Part shown: in pieces, positions 14,101 to 21,521 of the stretch
How the letters are laid out: the number at the start of each line of letters is the position of its first letter
Numbering within the stretch: the first letter of the stretch is position 1
Assembly (NCBI GenBank): GCA_903813345.2
Contig: CAIIXF020000004.1
Span: forward strand, 221,513-285,512
DNA length: 64,000 bases
Direction of reading: 5' to 3'
Origin: Owenia fusiformis
Lineage: Eukaryota; Annelida; Polychaeta; Sabellida; Oweniidae
The notes under the pieces: generated by a model
The model's input: only the letters and a program-made list of their open reading frames with translations
What the model was told of the DNA's origin: nothing
Database searches by the model: none
Made by a program: the position numbers and the translations under genes

Positions 14101-17100
14101 TGGTTACTCCAACTTTAGAAAAGCCAAGAAAATATTTCTGTATAGTGCCCTAATATGGCATGTATCAAGTACATTACTCCAATACCAAATATATATAAAG
14201 TGCATACCTGTCCTCTTGCCCCCAGGCTGAGAATTTAACATGGACTGTATATGTCCTCGTACATGTTCCATTTCCTTGATATCAAAGCTGGTGACCCCAC
14301 TTGTGTCCTGAAAGTCCCATAATGCATTGCAATGAATGCAGAAGACATCATAATTAAGAATGAATAACAACGTACTTGTTATGGCTCAAATCATAACTAT
14401 AAACTCCTCCAAAAATAAGAATAAAGCAGGAATTTTACAAATGTTGCTATGTGTAATAAAAAAGAAAGTCTAAATATTTGAGAAATGTTACGTATTGAAA
14501 CAAGACATTGACAACATGTCTTCATTGATTACAAAAGTGTGACAGAGAGACACCAAATGCAAAACACTGAATGATATCACAATGTCACTATTTCATGGCA
14601 TAAACCTGCAAAATGTCACTACCTGCCATTTGTTACAGGTGCTGAACGCTGACTGCCAAACACCATCCACAAAAAGTTGGAGACTATAACAATATGCCAT
14701 AATAATAACTAACCTTGGAGTGCATTGAGGAAAAACTATCCTTTTTTATGGTTTCTGCTGCAGCCATTAACCCTGGAGAAGATGCCAGACCCTCTAGACC
14801 TACATAAGGCCCTCCAGTGAAAGCATATCTGCTTGTTTCTGAATCAGATTGACAATTGGTGTCTCTTATGACAGGTGAAGAGTAACTTGAGTTACTAGAC
14901 AGCCTCTGATTTGAGTTTAAAGGTTTAAATTCTGTATTAGACACTTTGAGATCTGATTTTGTCCTACTCTGTAGAGGTAAAATATCTTTATTCCAAGGAG
15001 GTGATTTTTGGCTCTGAGGAGCTAAATGAGGTTTTGAATTACTGTCAATTTTGTTGTTTTGATCCTGACGTTTTTGCATTCTGCTTGATGGATAATTTTG
15101 GAGAGAATTTGTGTCCATGTTAAATGAGCCCTCAAAACTATGGTATGTATTTGAAGTGTCACTAGTGTATTTTGATGTGTCACTAGTGTATTTTGAAGTG
15201 TCACTGGTGTACTTTGATGTGTCACTAGTGAATTTTGATGTGTCTTTGGTGTATTTTGATATGTCTTCAGTGAACTTTTGAGTCTTTTGGGTGTTCTGTT
15301 GTTGTTTTGCTTCATTATTTTGATATCTGGACAGTTTTGTTGTATGAGGTGATCTGACTTTTTTATTAATTGTAGAATTCTCAGATGACATTGCTTGTTT
15401 GGACATCCCTGTATCAATGTCATCTTTGTTTCTTGGCGACAATAATTCTTCCTGATAAATTTCCAATTTTTCTTCATTTTCTCTGTCCCTTTGCAAAGCA
15501 TCTTCATAAACCTGTTGAGCGTAATTAACTTGCTGTTTTTCGGATTTTTCCACCAGAAATTCATCTTTGTTGCCATAGTTATCATCTCTTGAGTATTTCT
15601 CATCCAATAATCGAGGCTTTGCTCTCGATGGAGTCGTCATTATTTTATTTTCAATATCATCATCTTCAATTCCATGTTGTGATGGTACATGTCTCTGGGA
15701 AATATCATGTGACATAGGGATTGCTTGTGATTGGCTGATTGGTGGTTTACCCAAAGGAGCTCCAGATGGTCCAAGCATACTTTGTTTCATGTGAGCAGAG
15801 GATACTTCAGAACCATGAGTTATCTTAGATGAGACATCTGGGTAACTGCCATACTTTCTAGAAGGACAGGAATCTGGAAACAACTGAGTTCTTGTACCTG
15901 GTGTTCCTGCAGTCTGCAAATGAAGAAATTCATTTTATTCCACACTAGACAATCTTAGAATGTGAAAGTTAGGAAGAACTCTTATGAAATAATGCTAACC
16001 AATTCTAAGCTAACTCTCTGACAATTTGAAAGTTAGGAAGAACTCTAATGATTCCCTTCAGTAATCAACTACTAAATAAATGACCATGGGCCACTATTAT
16101 GAAGGAAAATATAAACACACAGATCTCAACGGTCTTCAGAGTTCCATGCATCAGGAATTCTGGCAACATGCATAAACACCAAAATTATTCAAATTTGTAA
16201 TTCTAACATGGAAATGGACAAAATTATTCAAAATTGTAATTCTAACATGAAAATGGGCAAAATTATTCAAAATTGTAATTTTAACATGGAAATGGGCAAA
16301 ATTATTCAAAAATGTAATTTTAGCATGGAAATGGGTAAAGTTATTCAAAAATCTGATTTTAACATGGAAATGGGCAAATCTTTTGAAAATTATAATTTCA
16401 ACATGGAAATAGGCAAAATTATTCAAAATTGTAATTTCAACAAAAAATTGGCAAAATTATGCAAAAATGTAATTTTAACAATAATATGGAAATAGCTGCA
16501 GTTTAACCAGATCCATAATATTTGGCATAAAAAAGAAGTCTAAAATCACCTGATATTTATTAAGTGTAATTTCTGATGCCGCAACTTTTCTTTTGATCTC
16601 TTCAACAAGTTGTTGTGTGTTAACGGCAGGGCTGTTAGGAGCTGATTGACTAGTCCTGTCTGGTATTCGCCCAGTAGTTAATGTTGATTGATTAGACAGT
16701 CCTGGTTGAGATCTGGTATAACCGTCGTAGCTCTGAGGTTGTTTGAGTCCCTGTGTATACTTTCTGCCAGGCGATGTCAGTTTCTGGGATGGTGAGGCGT
16801 TCGGACTAAACTAAAAATTAAAGAAAATGAAATATGTCAATAGCACGAGTGGACTTAAAAAATATTTCATTGTACAGATTTGATTATAGAATTGACTCAA
16901 GGCTCAAGATAAGTGAACGTTTTAATAAACTACAAAAAACTGTTACCTAGATTCAGTTGACCATGATAAATAAGGAACTCCTAAATGAAGTTAACTAATG
17001 AAATCAATCTTGATTTCCACAAAGGGGCTTTGAATTTGGGTGTTGACTTTTGGCTTGCAACCGAAGATACCTCAAGAAAAGCCGGAAACTACCTAGGATT

Positions 17101-17832
17101 TTATTTACAAACCAAGTTGGCTGAGGGTGCAATGAATGTGAAGAGGACATCTCCAATTGGTCAAAAAGAGAGGCTCGGCATTCTCCGTCAGATTGAATCG
17201 GCAAAATTCGGTTGCATGGCTACCTTCGGTTGCATGGCCCATCCTCGATTGAATAGAAAGATGCTGTCCCCATTGAATTCAGCACACTTTCTTTCAATTT
17301 CTGTATCTGACTTCTTACACGACTATTAGTTAGTCATTCCCCCGGGGTGCCTTTGGGTCATTACAATGTCAATATTAATATATTTTCCCCATTCAAATTC
17401 AGAATAAAATGTGAGAAAAGATGATAAGTCAGCATGCATTAGTTAACCTTTTGATTCTGTTTAATTGAAAACTTACCAGTGGAGTTGAGTGAAGACTACT
17501 GATGATAAGTCAGCATGCATTAGTTAACCTTTTGATTCTGTTTAATTGAAAACTTACACGTGGAGTTGAGTGAAGAGTCTGAAGACTACTGATGATAAGT
17601 CAGCATGCATTAGTTAACCTTTTGATTCTGTTTAATTGAAAACTTACACGTGGAGTTGAGTGAAGACTACTGATGATAAGTCAGCATGCATTAGTTAACC
17701 TTTTGATTCTGTTTAATTGAAAACTTACACGTGGAGTTGAGTGAAGACTACTGATTACACTGAGTGCTTCAACGCCATCTATAAGATCTTCAGTATCTCC
17801 ATCAGACAGAACCTCACTTTCGAATGACGCCA
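2112..17832 (-). CDS. centrobin (centriole duplication protein), partial gene model
   Basis: Centrobin is a coiled-coil protein of the daughter centriole needed for centriole duplication. Eighteen consecutive exons join in phase (minus strand, 5' to 3'): 17729-17832, 16550-16810, 14714-15913, 14208-14307, 13809-13926, 13498-13612, 13132-13248, 11138-11254, 10638-10736, 10318-10473, 6570-6662, 5998-6111, 5424-5519, 4944-5140, 4236-4386, 3440-3678, 2393-3132, 2112-2281. The identification rests on blocks matching vertebrate centrobin: EMEHVRGHIQSML, HCEKQIQQLQ followed by EVQQQLAVAV and MIEQLDK, then TLAKVVEGWKRHEAEK. Together they encode at least 1390 residues, longer than human centrobin (about 900), mainly because of a 400-codon exon and a Gln/Asn-rich 246-codon exon. 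The middle is highly charged coiled coil. The first exon is not identified; the 17832 exon begins two bases into a codon. The last exon is also unseen. Introns carry several transposons. Confidence 0.92.
2393..3132 (-). CDS. centrobin exon: Gln/Asn/Ser-rich low-complexity tail
   Basis: This is one 740-base exon of centrobin encoding about 246 residues. It has repeated short blocks such as SNQVQGHLLP, SNQMQGQKLP and TNQNQGQIP, so a roughly 10-residue unit has been tandemly copied. The remainder is Asn/Ser/Gln-rich and lacks coiled-coil character. The donor GTGAGT follows at 2392. If it were not used, translation would stop a few bases later after SDCSNSE, so retention of this intron would give a natural short carboxy terminus. 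Function is not inferable beyond a probably disordered region. Confidence 0.75.
3895..4130. repeat. dispersed repeat, second copy at 52715-52960
   Basis: The sequence from AAAATCACAAAAAG through CCGCCATGCTATCTGACC to the GGTAACTACCT block recurs at 52715-52960 with moderate divergence. The copy here lies in a centrobin intron. No coding capacity is seen. It may be a SINE or a fragment of a larger element. Confidence 0.65.
5961..6038 (-). repeat. duplicated exon end and splice donor (centrobin)
   Basis: The last 21 or so bases of the 5998-6111 exon plus its donor (CAGCAGAGATAAG|GTAAGATCC) are repeated 37 bases downstream, so a second identical donor precedes position 5961. Using the distal donor would add 37 bases and shift the frame. 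The proximal donor keeps phase with the next exon. Confidence 0.8.
6740..10200 (-). mobile_element. RLE-type non-LTR retrotransposon, 5' truncated
   Basis: The insertion sits in a centrobin intron, in the same orientation as the host gene. It contains one long open frame followed by roughly 200 bases of 3' untranslated sequence. The open frame is cut by an in-frame TAG just upstream of a zinc finger, which suggests 5' truncation near 10200, usual for target-primed reverse transcription. The exact ends and a target-site duplication were not resolved. The open frame is undamaged, so the insertion may be recent. Confidence 0.8.
6942..10199 (-). CDS. retrotransposon ORF: zinc finger, RT, restriction-like endonuclease
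   Basis: About 1085 codons are open without a stop. Order of parts: an amino-terminal C2HC finger (YCCGRTFKNWHGVRIHQGKTKC trimmed to its core CC, H and C ligands), a basic linker, then reverse transcriptase with motif A (LDLAKAYPSVPH), motif B (GIMAGCSVSVILF) and motif C FMDD. A carboxy-terminal CTLC...H....C knuckle follows, then RPDIVI with VELTVPW and a downstream lysine, the PD-(D/E)XK endonuclease pattern of R2/NeSL-like elements. FMDD replaces the commoner F/YADD. No canonical ATG fits the upstream end, consistent with truncation. The clade is not assigned. Confidence 0.88.
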   Translation of the reverse strand, partial: ATSVIVYCCGRTFKNWHGVRIHQGKTKCSPIPTQRREVNTPRETRDNPDPVNNHSVQVVPVEEEVTTRVQEVAVQAPVVERKPKLKLPPASSSEWKNLDTDLEQILNNTLKGDAKRKVKVMTIIVYDICMDRFGLEERVDGVQSERGPSRRQMEIGNIRKDLRRLKKAYLKASHFEKEGLRRLRDDLRRRLLLLRKADNLRKKRSEKRKVRSKFFKSPFQFVGDLLGKPKSGNLQCTKEEMNASVKAAHTDPRRNEPLTDKPNISPAPLPEHQFDTTQIKLTEVQQVIKKGRSGSAPGPSGLTYKIYKNCPLLTLRLSRLMQVLWTKKEIPDSWLIAEGCFVPKEENSSSLDHFREISLLSVEGKIFWAIIAKRFTNFFMKNKYVDTSVQKGGITGFSGCVEHTAAITKLIGEAKKEKKDLSVVWLDLAKAYPSVPHQLIYTALEHYHIPPDVTTLVKLHLGGLHMRFSAGDITSDWQRLEKGIMAGCSVSVILFVAAMNILLTDAAKECRGPVASGGTRHPPCRAFMDDITAMTCQEIGMRWVLSRLEELATWGRLTFKPKKSRSLILKKGKIVDSKFTMQGETIPTINENPIKCLGKWFDHNLNDKTHIADTLCQLITWMKTIDKTSLPGKLKIWCFQYGVIPRLNWPFTMYDFSMTAIEALERTASKFLRKWKGVPKSFSAVNLYSTSSPAAIPTSSIVEEFKVTKVRTAMLLRDSKDPTARSTEATTSRTRKWSAQTAITNAEGRLRQSDIVGTVAEGRRGLGSYGRVPWSKADAREKRKMVTGEIRKSEEESRLVKATGMAKQGAWLNWEAVVGRRLTGKDLLQTSETSLAFLLKSLSDTLPTPCNLSLWGMIEDPTCTLCKDQPASLKHILSSCNVALGEHRYTWRHDQVLREIVRQIDNIITCKASPQVKETAQWTSFLREGESKGPQQQKPIKLPRILQTATDWKIGVDLGKKLVFPQEIATTTLRPDIVITSDNRRCVILVELTVPWEERMEISHEIKQSKYEDIITEATQNGWKAHSFPVEVGCRGFAGKSVTWMLKSLGMPSTKRKRASTEIGAVAERCSRWIWLRSSAAWLPH
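10737..11119 (-). repeat. 29-bp minisatellite of splice-acceptor-like units
   Basis: About thirteen tandem units of 29 bp directly abut the 5' edge of the centrobin exon 10638-10736. On the gene strand each unit reads through TTAATGAC, ACTAATTGC and ends ATTTTCAG, i.e. a plausible branch point followed by a pyrimidine run and AG. The unit next to the exon supplies the real acceptor; the others are near-identical decoys. Units differ only by single substitutions. Confidence 0.9.
11332..12175. mobile_element. 844-bp foldback element with CATAT duplications
   Basis: Left end CACCCTTGGTATACGCAGC is mirrored exactly at the right end, and the arms remain nearly complementary for about 400 bases with a short centre. 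The element is flanked by CATAT at 11327-11331 and 12176-12180, a 5-bp target-site duplication. It has no coding capacity and lies in the centrobin intron between exons 13132 and 11254. Confidence 0.88.
12612..12796. repeat. short inverted repeat with CACGTG motifs
   Basis: GGCCCCCACGTGATA near 12619 is mirrored by TATCACGTGGGGGCC near 12775, with a further CACGTGG at 12643. This is probably a small MITE. The three palindromic E-boxes are seen directly; regulatory use is only a possibility. Confidence 0.55.
13132..13612 (-). CDS. centrobin signature exons (start of coiled coil)
   Basis: Two exons, 13498-13612 and 13132-13248, join as KYRRR then HCEKQIQQLQ. This reproduces the start of the conserved coiled coil of vertebrate centrobin, including the near-invariant QQQLAVAV and MIEQLDK blocks. 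It is the strongest single evidence for the gene's identity. The intron between them (13249-13497) is packed with CCCATAATGCA-type words, one of which lies within about 20 bases of the acceptor. Confidence 0.92.
13257..13480. repeat. cluster of CCCATAATGCA words in centrobin intron
   Basis: Six diverged copies of ATATCCCATAATGCAAC are spaced about 30-60 bases apart in the intron before the HCEKQ exon. Similar clusters occur at 6125-6250, at 35335-35500 and at 46120-46260. Confidence 0.7.
14714..15913 (-). CDS. centrobin 400-codon exon with DTSKYTS repeats
   Basis: This exon is exactly 1200 bases, phase 0 at both ends, bounded by TTTGCAG and AAG|GTTAGT. It is polar and likely disordered, with a short coiled stretch rich in Glu/Lys/Gln. 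Around 15150-15275 a seven-residue unit (DTSKYTS and variants) is repeated five to six times in frame. I know no counterpart of this length in human centrobin, so it appears to be a lineage-specific expansion of the amino-terminal region. Confidence 0.8.
16180..16490. repeat. 39-bp minisatellite in centrobin intron
   Basis: Seven to eight units of about 39 bp, containing AACATGGAAATGGGCAAAAT, run through the intron between exons 16550-16810 and 14714-15913. Because the period is a multiple of three, repetitive open frames appear on both strands. They have no sign of being genes. Confidence 0.85.
17440..17760 (-). repeat. tandem copies of an exon end with its 5' splice site
   Basis: Four units of roughly 80-95 bp each carry the end of the centrobin exon 17729-17832 (encoding SSLHSTPR) followed by a donor and intron start. 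Three have CACGT|GTAAGT and the most distal has CACTG|GTAAGT. The unit nearest the complete exon keeps reading phase with the next exon at 16810. Confidence 0.85.
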
Positions 17833-18046
17833 CTGAAATTAAAAATCATCCATGTAAAAGTTCATTTCTACATGGATACACATGCGTCCCACAATGTGAT
17901 TGGTCATAAGGCAGAGCAGATCATTTTACAAATTTTGTAGTGCTTACATTTGCAGTATTATTTTGCCAAAATAGCAAGATTGAGGTATAAAAATATGTTT
18001 TTCTAGATCCTTTAGGGTGTTATCTTAAAAATCATGATAAAGATGT

Positions 18047-19661
18047 GTAAAGTGGGAGACAATAATAAAACCTCAACCATCAAAAGTTGTCACAATGAGC
18101 TAAATTCTAAGTTTTGTGTCTCAAACTCTCCCAAGCGTAAACGGCGTAATCGGGCTCCAAAATCACCTCAATATTTGAAGAATCGGCATTAACACACATT
18201 AACATGTGAATATCCACTTCAAATTTTTAAGTTTCTATTTGTCATTATGGACACAAATTCCACTATATTTGCACTGAATACACTGAGGTAAGAATTTGTT
18301 ACGTGCGATAGCATGTATTTTTCATAGCTAAAGTGGGGGACAAAACTAAACCTCAACCATCAAAAGTTGTCACAATAAGCTAAATTCTATGTTTCGTGTC
18401 TCAAACTCTCCCAAGTGGTAGAAAAATAATTCCCGGACACTTTAAGTAGCACAATGAATGAATCCAAAGCTTCATACCTGCAAATAATGGATAAATCTCT
18501 ACCAAATTGAACGAATGTTTTTATGAATCGCCATGTTTGTGATCCAAGGAAGATTGACTCCCATAATGCAACAGTTGTTAACTTTATTTACTCGTGACAG
18601 GTTTAAAAATGGCGGAGCGGCATTTTGAAAGCTGGCACGTGTCATGTTGCATTCTGGGAGCTTATCCTCCCTTGCAGCGTAATCGGGCTCCAAAATCACC
18701 TCAACATTTGAAGAGTCAACATTAACATGTGAATATCCACTTCAACTTTTTAAGTTCTTATTTGTCATTATGGACACAAATTCCACTATATTTGGACTTA
18801 CTAGGATGGAGAAAATAGAGAACTGAATACACTGAGGGAAGAATTTATTACATGTGCGACAGCATGTAATTTTCATAGCTATAGCAATTCTTTATGTCCC
18901 CCACTGTATAGTAATTCTTTATGTTCCCCACTATTATCCATTTGAAAAACAACAATATTTTTGATGAAAAGATTTCGCATTTGTAGATTTAAATATAATA
19001 TGAAGGAAATTCTGTTCACCGTGTCTTACTTTATTCGCACAAACCCGTCTCTTGAAAGACATCCCTCTAAAGATGGCTTTGAGCAAATAAAGTACAGTGC
19101 TCACCATAAAGAATTACAAAAGCTATGGAAATTACAAGCTGTCGCACATGTAATAAATTCTTACCTCAATGTATTCAGTGCTCTATTTTCTCCATCCTAG
19201 TAAGTCCAGATATAGTGGAATTCGTGTCCATAATAACAAATAAGAACTTAAAAATTTGAAGTGGAATTCACACGTTAATGGCGACTCTTCAAATGTTGAG
19301 GTGATTTTAGAGCCGGATTACGCTGCAAAGTGGATTGGCTCCCAGAATGCAACATGACATGTGTCAGCTTTCAAAATGGCGGAACGGCATGTCACGAGTG
19401 AATAAGGTTACCTGATGTTGCATTCTGGGAGTCAATCCTCCTTGGATCACAAACATGGCGATTCATGAAAACATCCATTCGATTTGGTAAGGATTCATCC
19501 ATCATTTGCAGGCATGAAGCTTTGGATTCATTTATTGTGGTACTTAAAGTCAATGGGAATTATTTTTCTACCGTTTGGGAGAGTTTGAGACACAAAACTT
19601 TGAATTTAGCTCATTGTGACAACTTTTGATGTTTGAGGCTTATTTTTGCACCCCACTTTAC
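18047..19661. mobile_element. large foldback element upstream of first recognised centrobin exon
   Basis: GTAAAGTGGG with AACCTCAACCATCAAAAG at the left end is mirrored by CTTTTGATGTTTGAGG with CCCCACTTTAC at the right. Long internal segments (CACCTCAAYATTTGAAG; GGATGGAGAAAATAGAG) pair across the centre. The left arm is partly duplicated at 18334-18420. No coding region is seen. It lies between the expected centrobin first exon and exon 17832. Confidence 0.75.
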
Positions 19662-19667
19662 TTTACT

Positions 19668-19860
19668 CGAGTCTCTAGCCAATTCTTGGCTAGGAAGTGT
19701 TTCTGTCTGGAACACCGTGAACTATTGTAAAATCTTAAGCCGGCGTTCAATGAATTTATGTAATATTCTAAAAATCATTCTGTTAATATTTCATGAATTG
19801 AAATGATAACGGCTTATCTTATTGATGAGATATTGAACGATTTCATTTAAAATAGACGTT
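19668..19860. repeat. direct repeat shared with 20876-21300
   Basis: Starting at GAGTCTCTAGCCAATTCTTGGCTAG, this segment recurs at 20876-21300 with an insertion of about 150 bases in the second copy. The two copies flank the candidate bidirectional promoter. The head of the unit is a CTAGCCAA/TTGGCTAG palindrome. It is probably a dispersed element rather than a promoter duplication. Confidence 0.6.
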
Positions 19861-19861
19861 G

Positions 19862-20016
19862 TCTCCTTCTCCATTTTGAAAGCATGCTTTTTTCCGCTAT
19901 AGCGATTTAGTCAAGATGGCCGCTTGAAAAAATTTCCTTCAGTTTTATTTTGTGATTAAATATCCTGCGAAGTAGACCAATTTATGAAATAGGACTACGT
20001 GTAAAGATCAATGAAG
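19862..20016. promoter_or_regulatory. candidate bidirectional promoter CNTROB / TRAPPC1
   Basis: The two genes diverge from this spot. AAGATGGCCGC at 19913-19923 matches the YY1-type motif common just downstream of animal transcription starts. A non-coding first exon of TRAPPC1 probably ends at 20016, where AAG|GTGAGT is an excellent donor; it would splice to the acceptor at 21517. The centrobin first exon should lie to the left on the minus strand, where an ATG in AAAATGGAG near 19876 is a weak candidate. Confidence 0.5.
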
Positions 20017-21521
20017 GTGAGTTTATGTTTACATCAATAAAACTAAGACGGCTGGGCAATTTAAGGCAAATTCAAAACAACAAAGAGTGTCTTATTTATA
20101 TTGTATGGCCACACTCAGTGGCCATAGACATGTAGAATATGGTAAACTTTACTGTGTCCTTGGTTATTTTTGACTCAGAATTTTCTGAACCTGCTGAACT
20201 GAGATTTCTACAACAACGAAAACTAAAACAACAAAATAATAAATAAATCACACTAAACTGTTGTAAAAGATCATTGTAACTTACTTCGATTAAAGTCTAC
20301 AAAAGTCCAAACAGGTTAAAATAGGTATAATAACAAATAAAAACAAATAATATTCTTACTTTCAAATTTTCAAAATTTCAGACGCATGCGCAGAGTCTAT
20401 ATAGTTCCAAATTTATACGCCGCACCTTGAAACTTGATTGTTCACAAAAACAAGAACAATGTAGTATATTGATTTGATATCGTTTACTTATTCAACAAAT
20501 CTTTCTTCTGATTTGTAGTAGGAATCATCTCAATTTAAGTATCGATATGGAGCTACTTTGAGAACTATATTCTTGAGTAGCTTAAAGTACTTCCGGTGTT
20601 GTTAGGCTCCAAAAATTTTGTAAAAATATTATTTTCTACAATTTTCATGTTTAAGGTGTGTATTAGATGTATAAAGATGACATGCATGTCAAAATAATTT
20701 ATGTTGTAATTGGGGTTATGTAGCACACTGAAGCTAAACATAGAATTTAGAAGGCTTCATGTATTTTTTTTAGAAAATTCTTTTCCTGACTCTGATTTTT
20801 TATTTTATTTAAAATTTTACTTAGCTTAGATCTACCTACCATGGGCTTTCAAGAGAAGGATATGCAACTCTTACGCGAGTCTCTAGCCAATTCTTGGCTA
20901 GAAGCTATTCCATCTGGAACACCGTGAACTATTGCAAAATTCACAGGCCTTGGAAGATTTAGATCCTCCCAGTCACTGTAGTGCATGTATGTATCCAACA
21001 GACTGAATATAATATTCAGTCTGAATTTATTCAGACGAAGGATACAGTCTCCCAGTATAATGTTAAAAAAGTGAGTTGGAGGGGGATGAACTCTTGTTCC
21101 TGTGTCTGTGGTAAAATTTCTAGCCGGAGTTCAATAAATTTAAGTAATATTCTAAACACAGTCATGTTATATTTCATGAATCGAAATGGAACTAGCTGGG
21201 ATCTTGATGAAATATTGCATGATTTCGTCAGGATTTCATCTAAAATTAAAACAAACAGCTCCAAGAAAAATGGATTTATTAGAAAACTGGACGAAATGTT
21301 GTTAACGTCTGGCATTAGTAACTGGCTGTAAATTCTTAGTTAGCGATCCAGAAGATGTGAATACATTGATCACTTTTAAGAATGTTGGCTCCAAATTCTT
21401 TTTCAATTTGGGTTTTTAGAGCCAAATCTATTTCAAGGCCCACCTTAGCTACATGATAAGCTGACTTTTCCATGTCTATAGCAACATATTTCTATTATCA
21501 TTTTGTATATTTTGCAGTAAG

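Noticed and set aside
15022-15603. 193-codon frame overlapping the long centrobin exon
   Set aside because: It is the +1 shadow of the real 400-codon exon, which is supported by splice sites and phase.
16985-17329. 114-codon open frame in a centrobin intron
   Set aside because: No similarity to anything recognised, no splice support, and it lies in an intron of the opposite-strand gene; chance frame or repeat.
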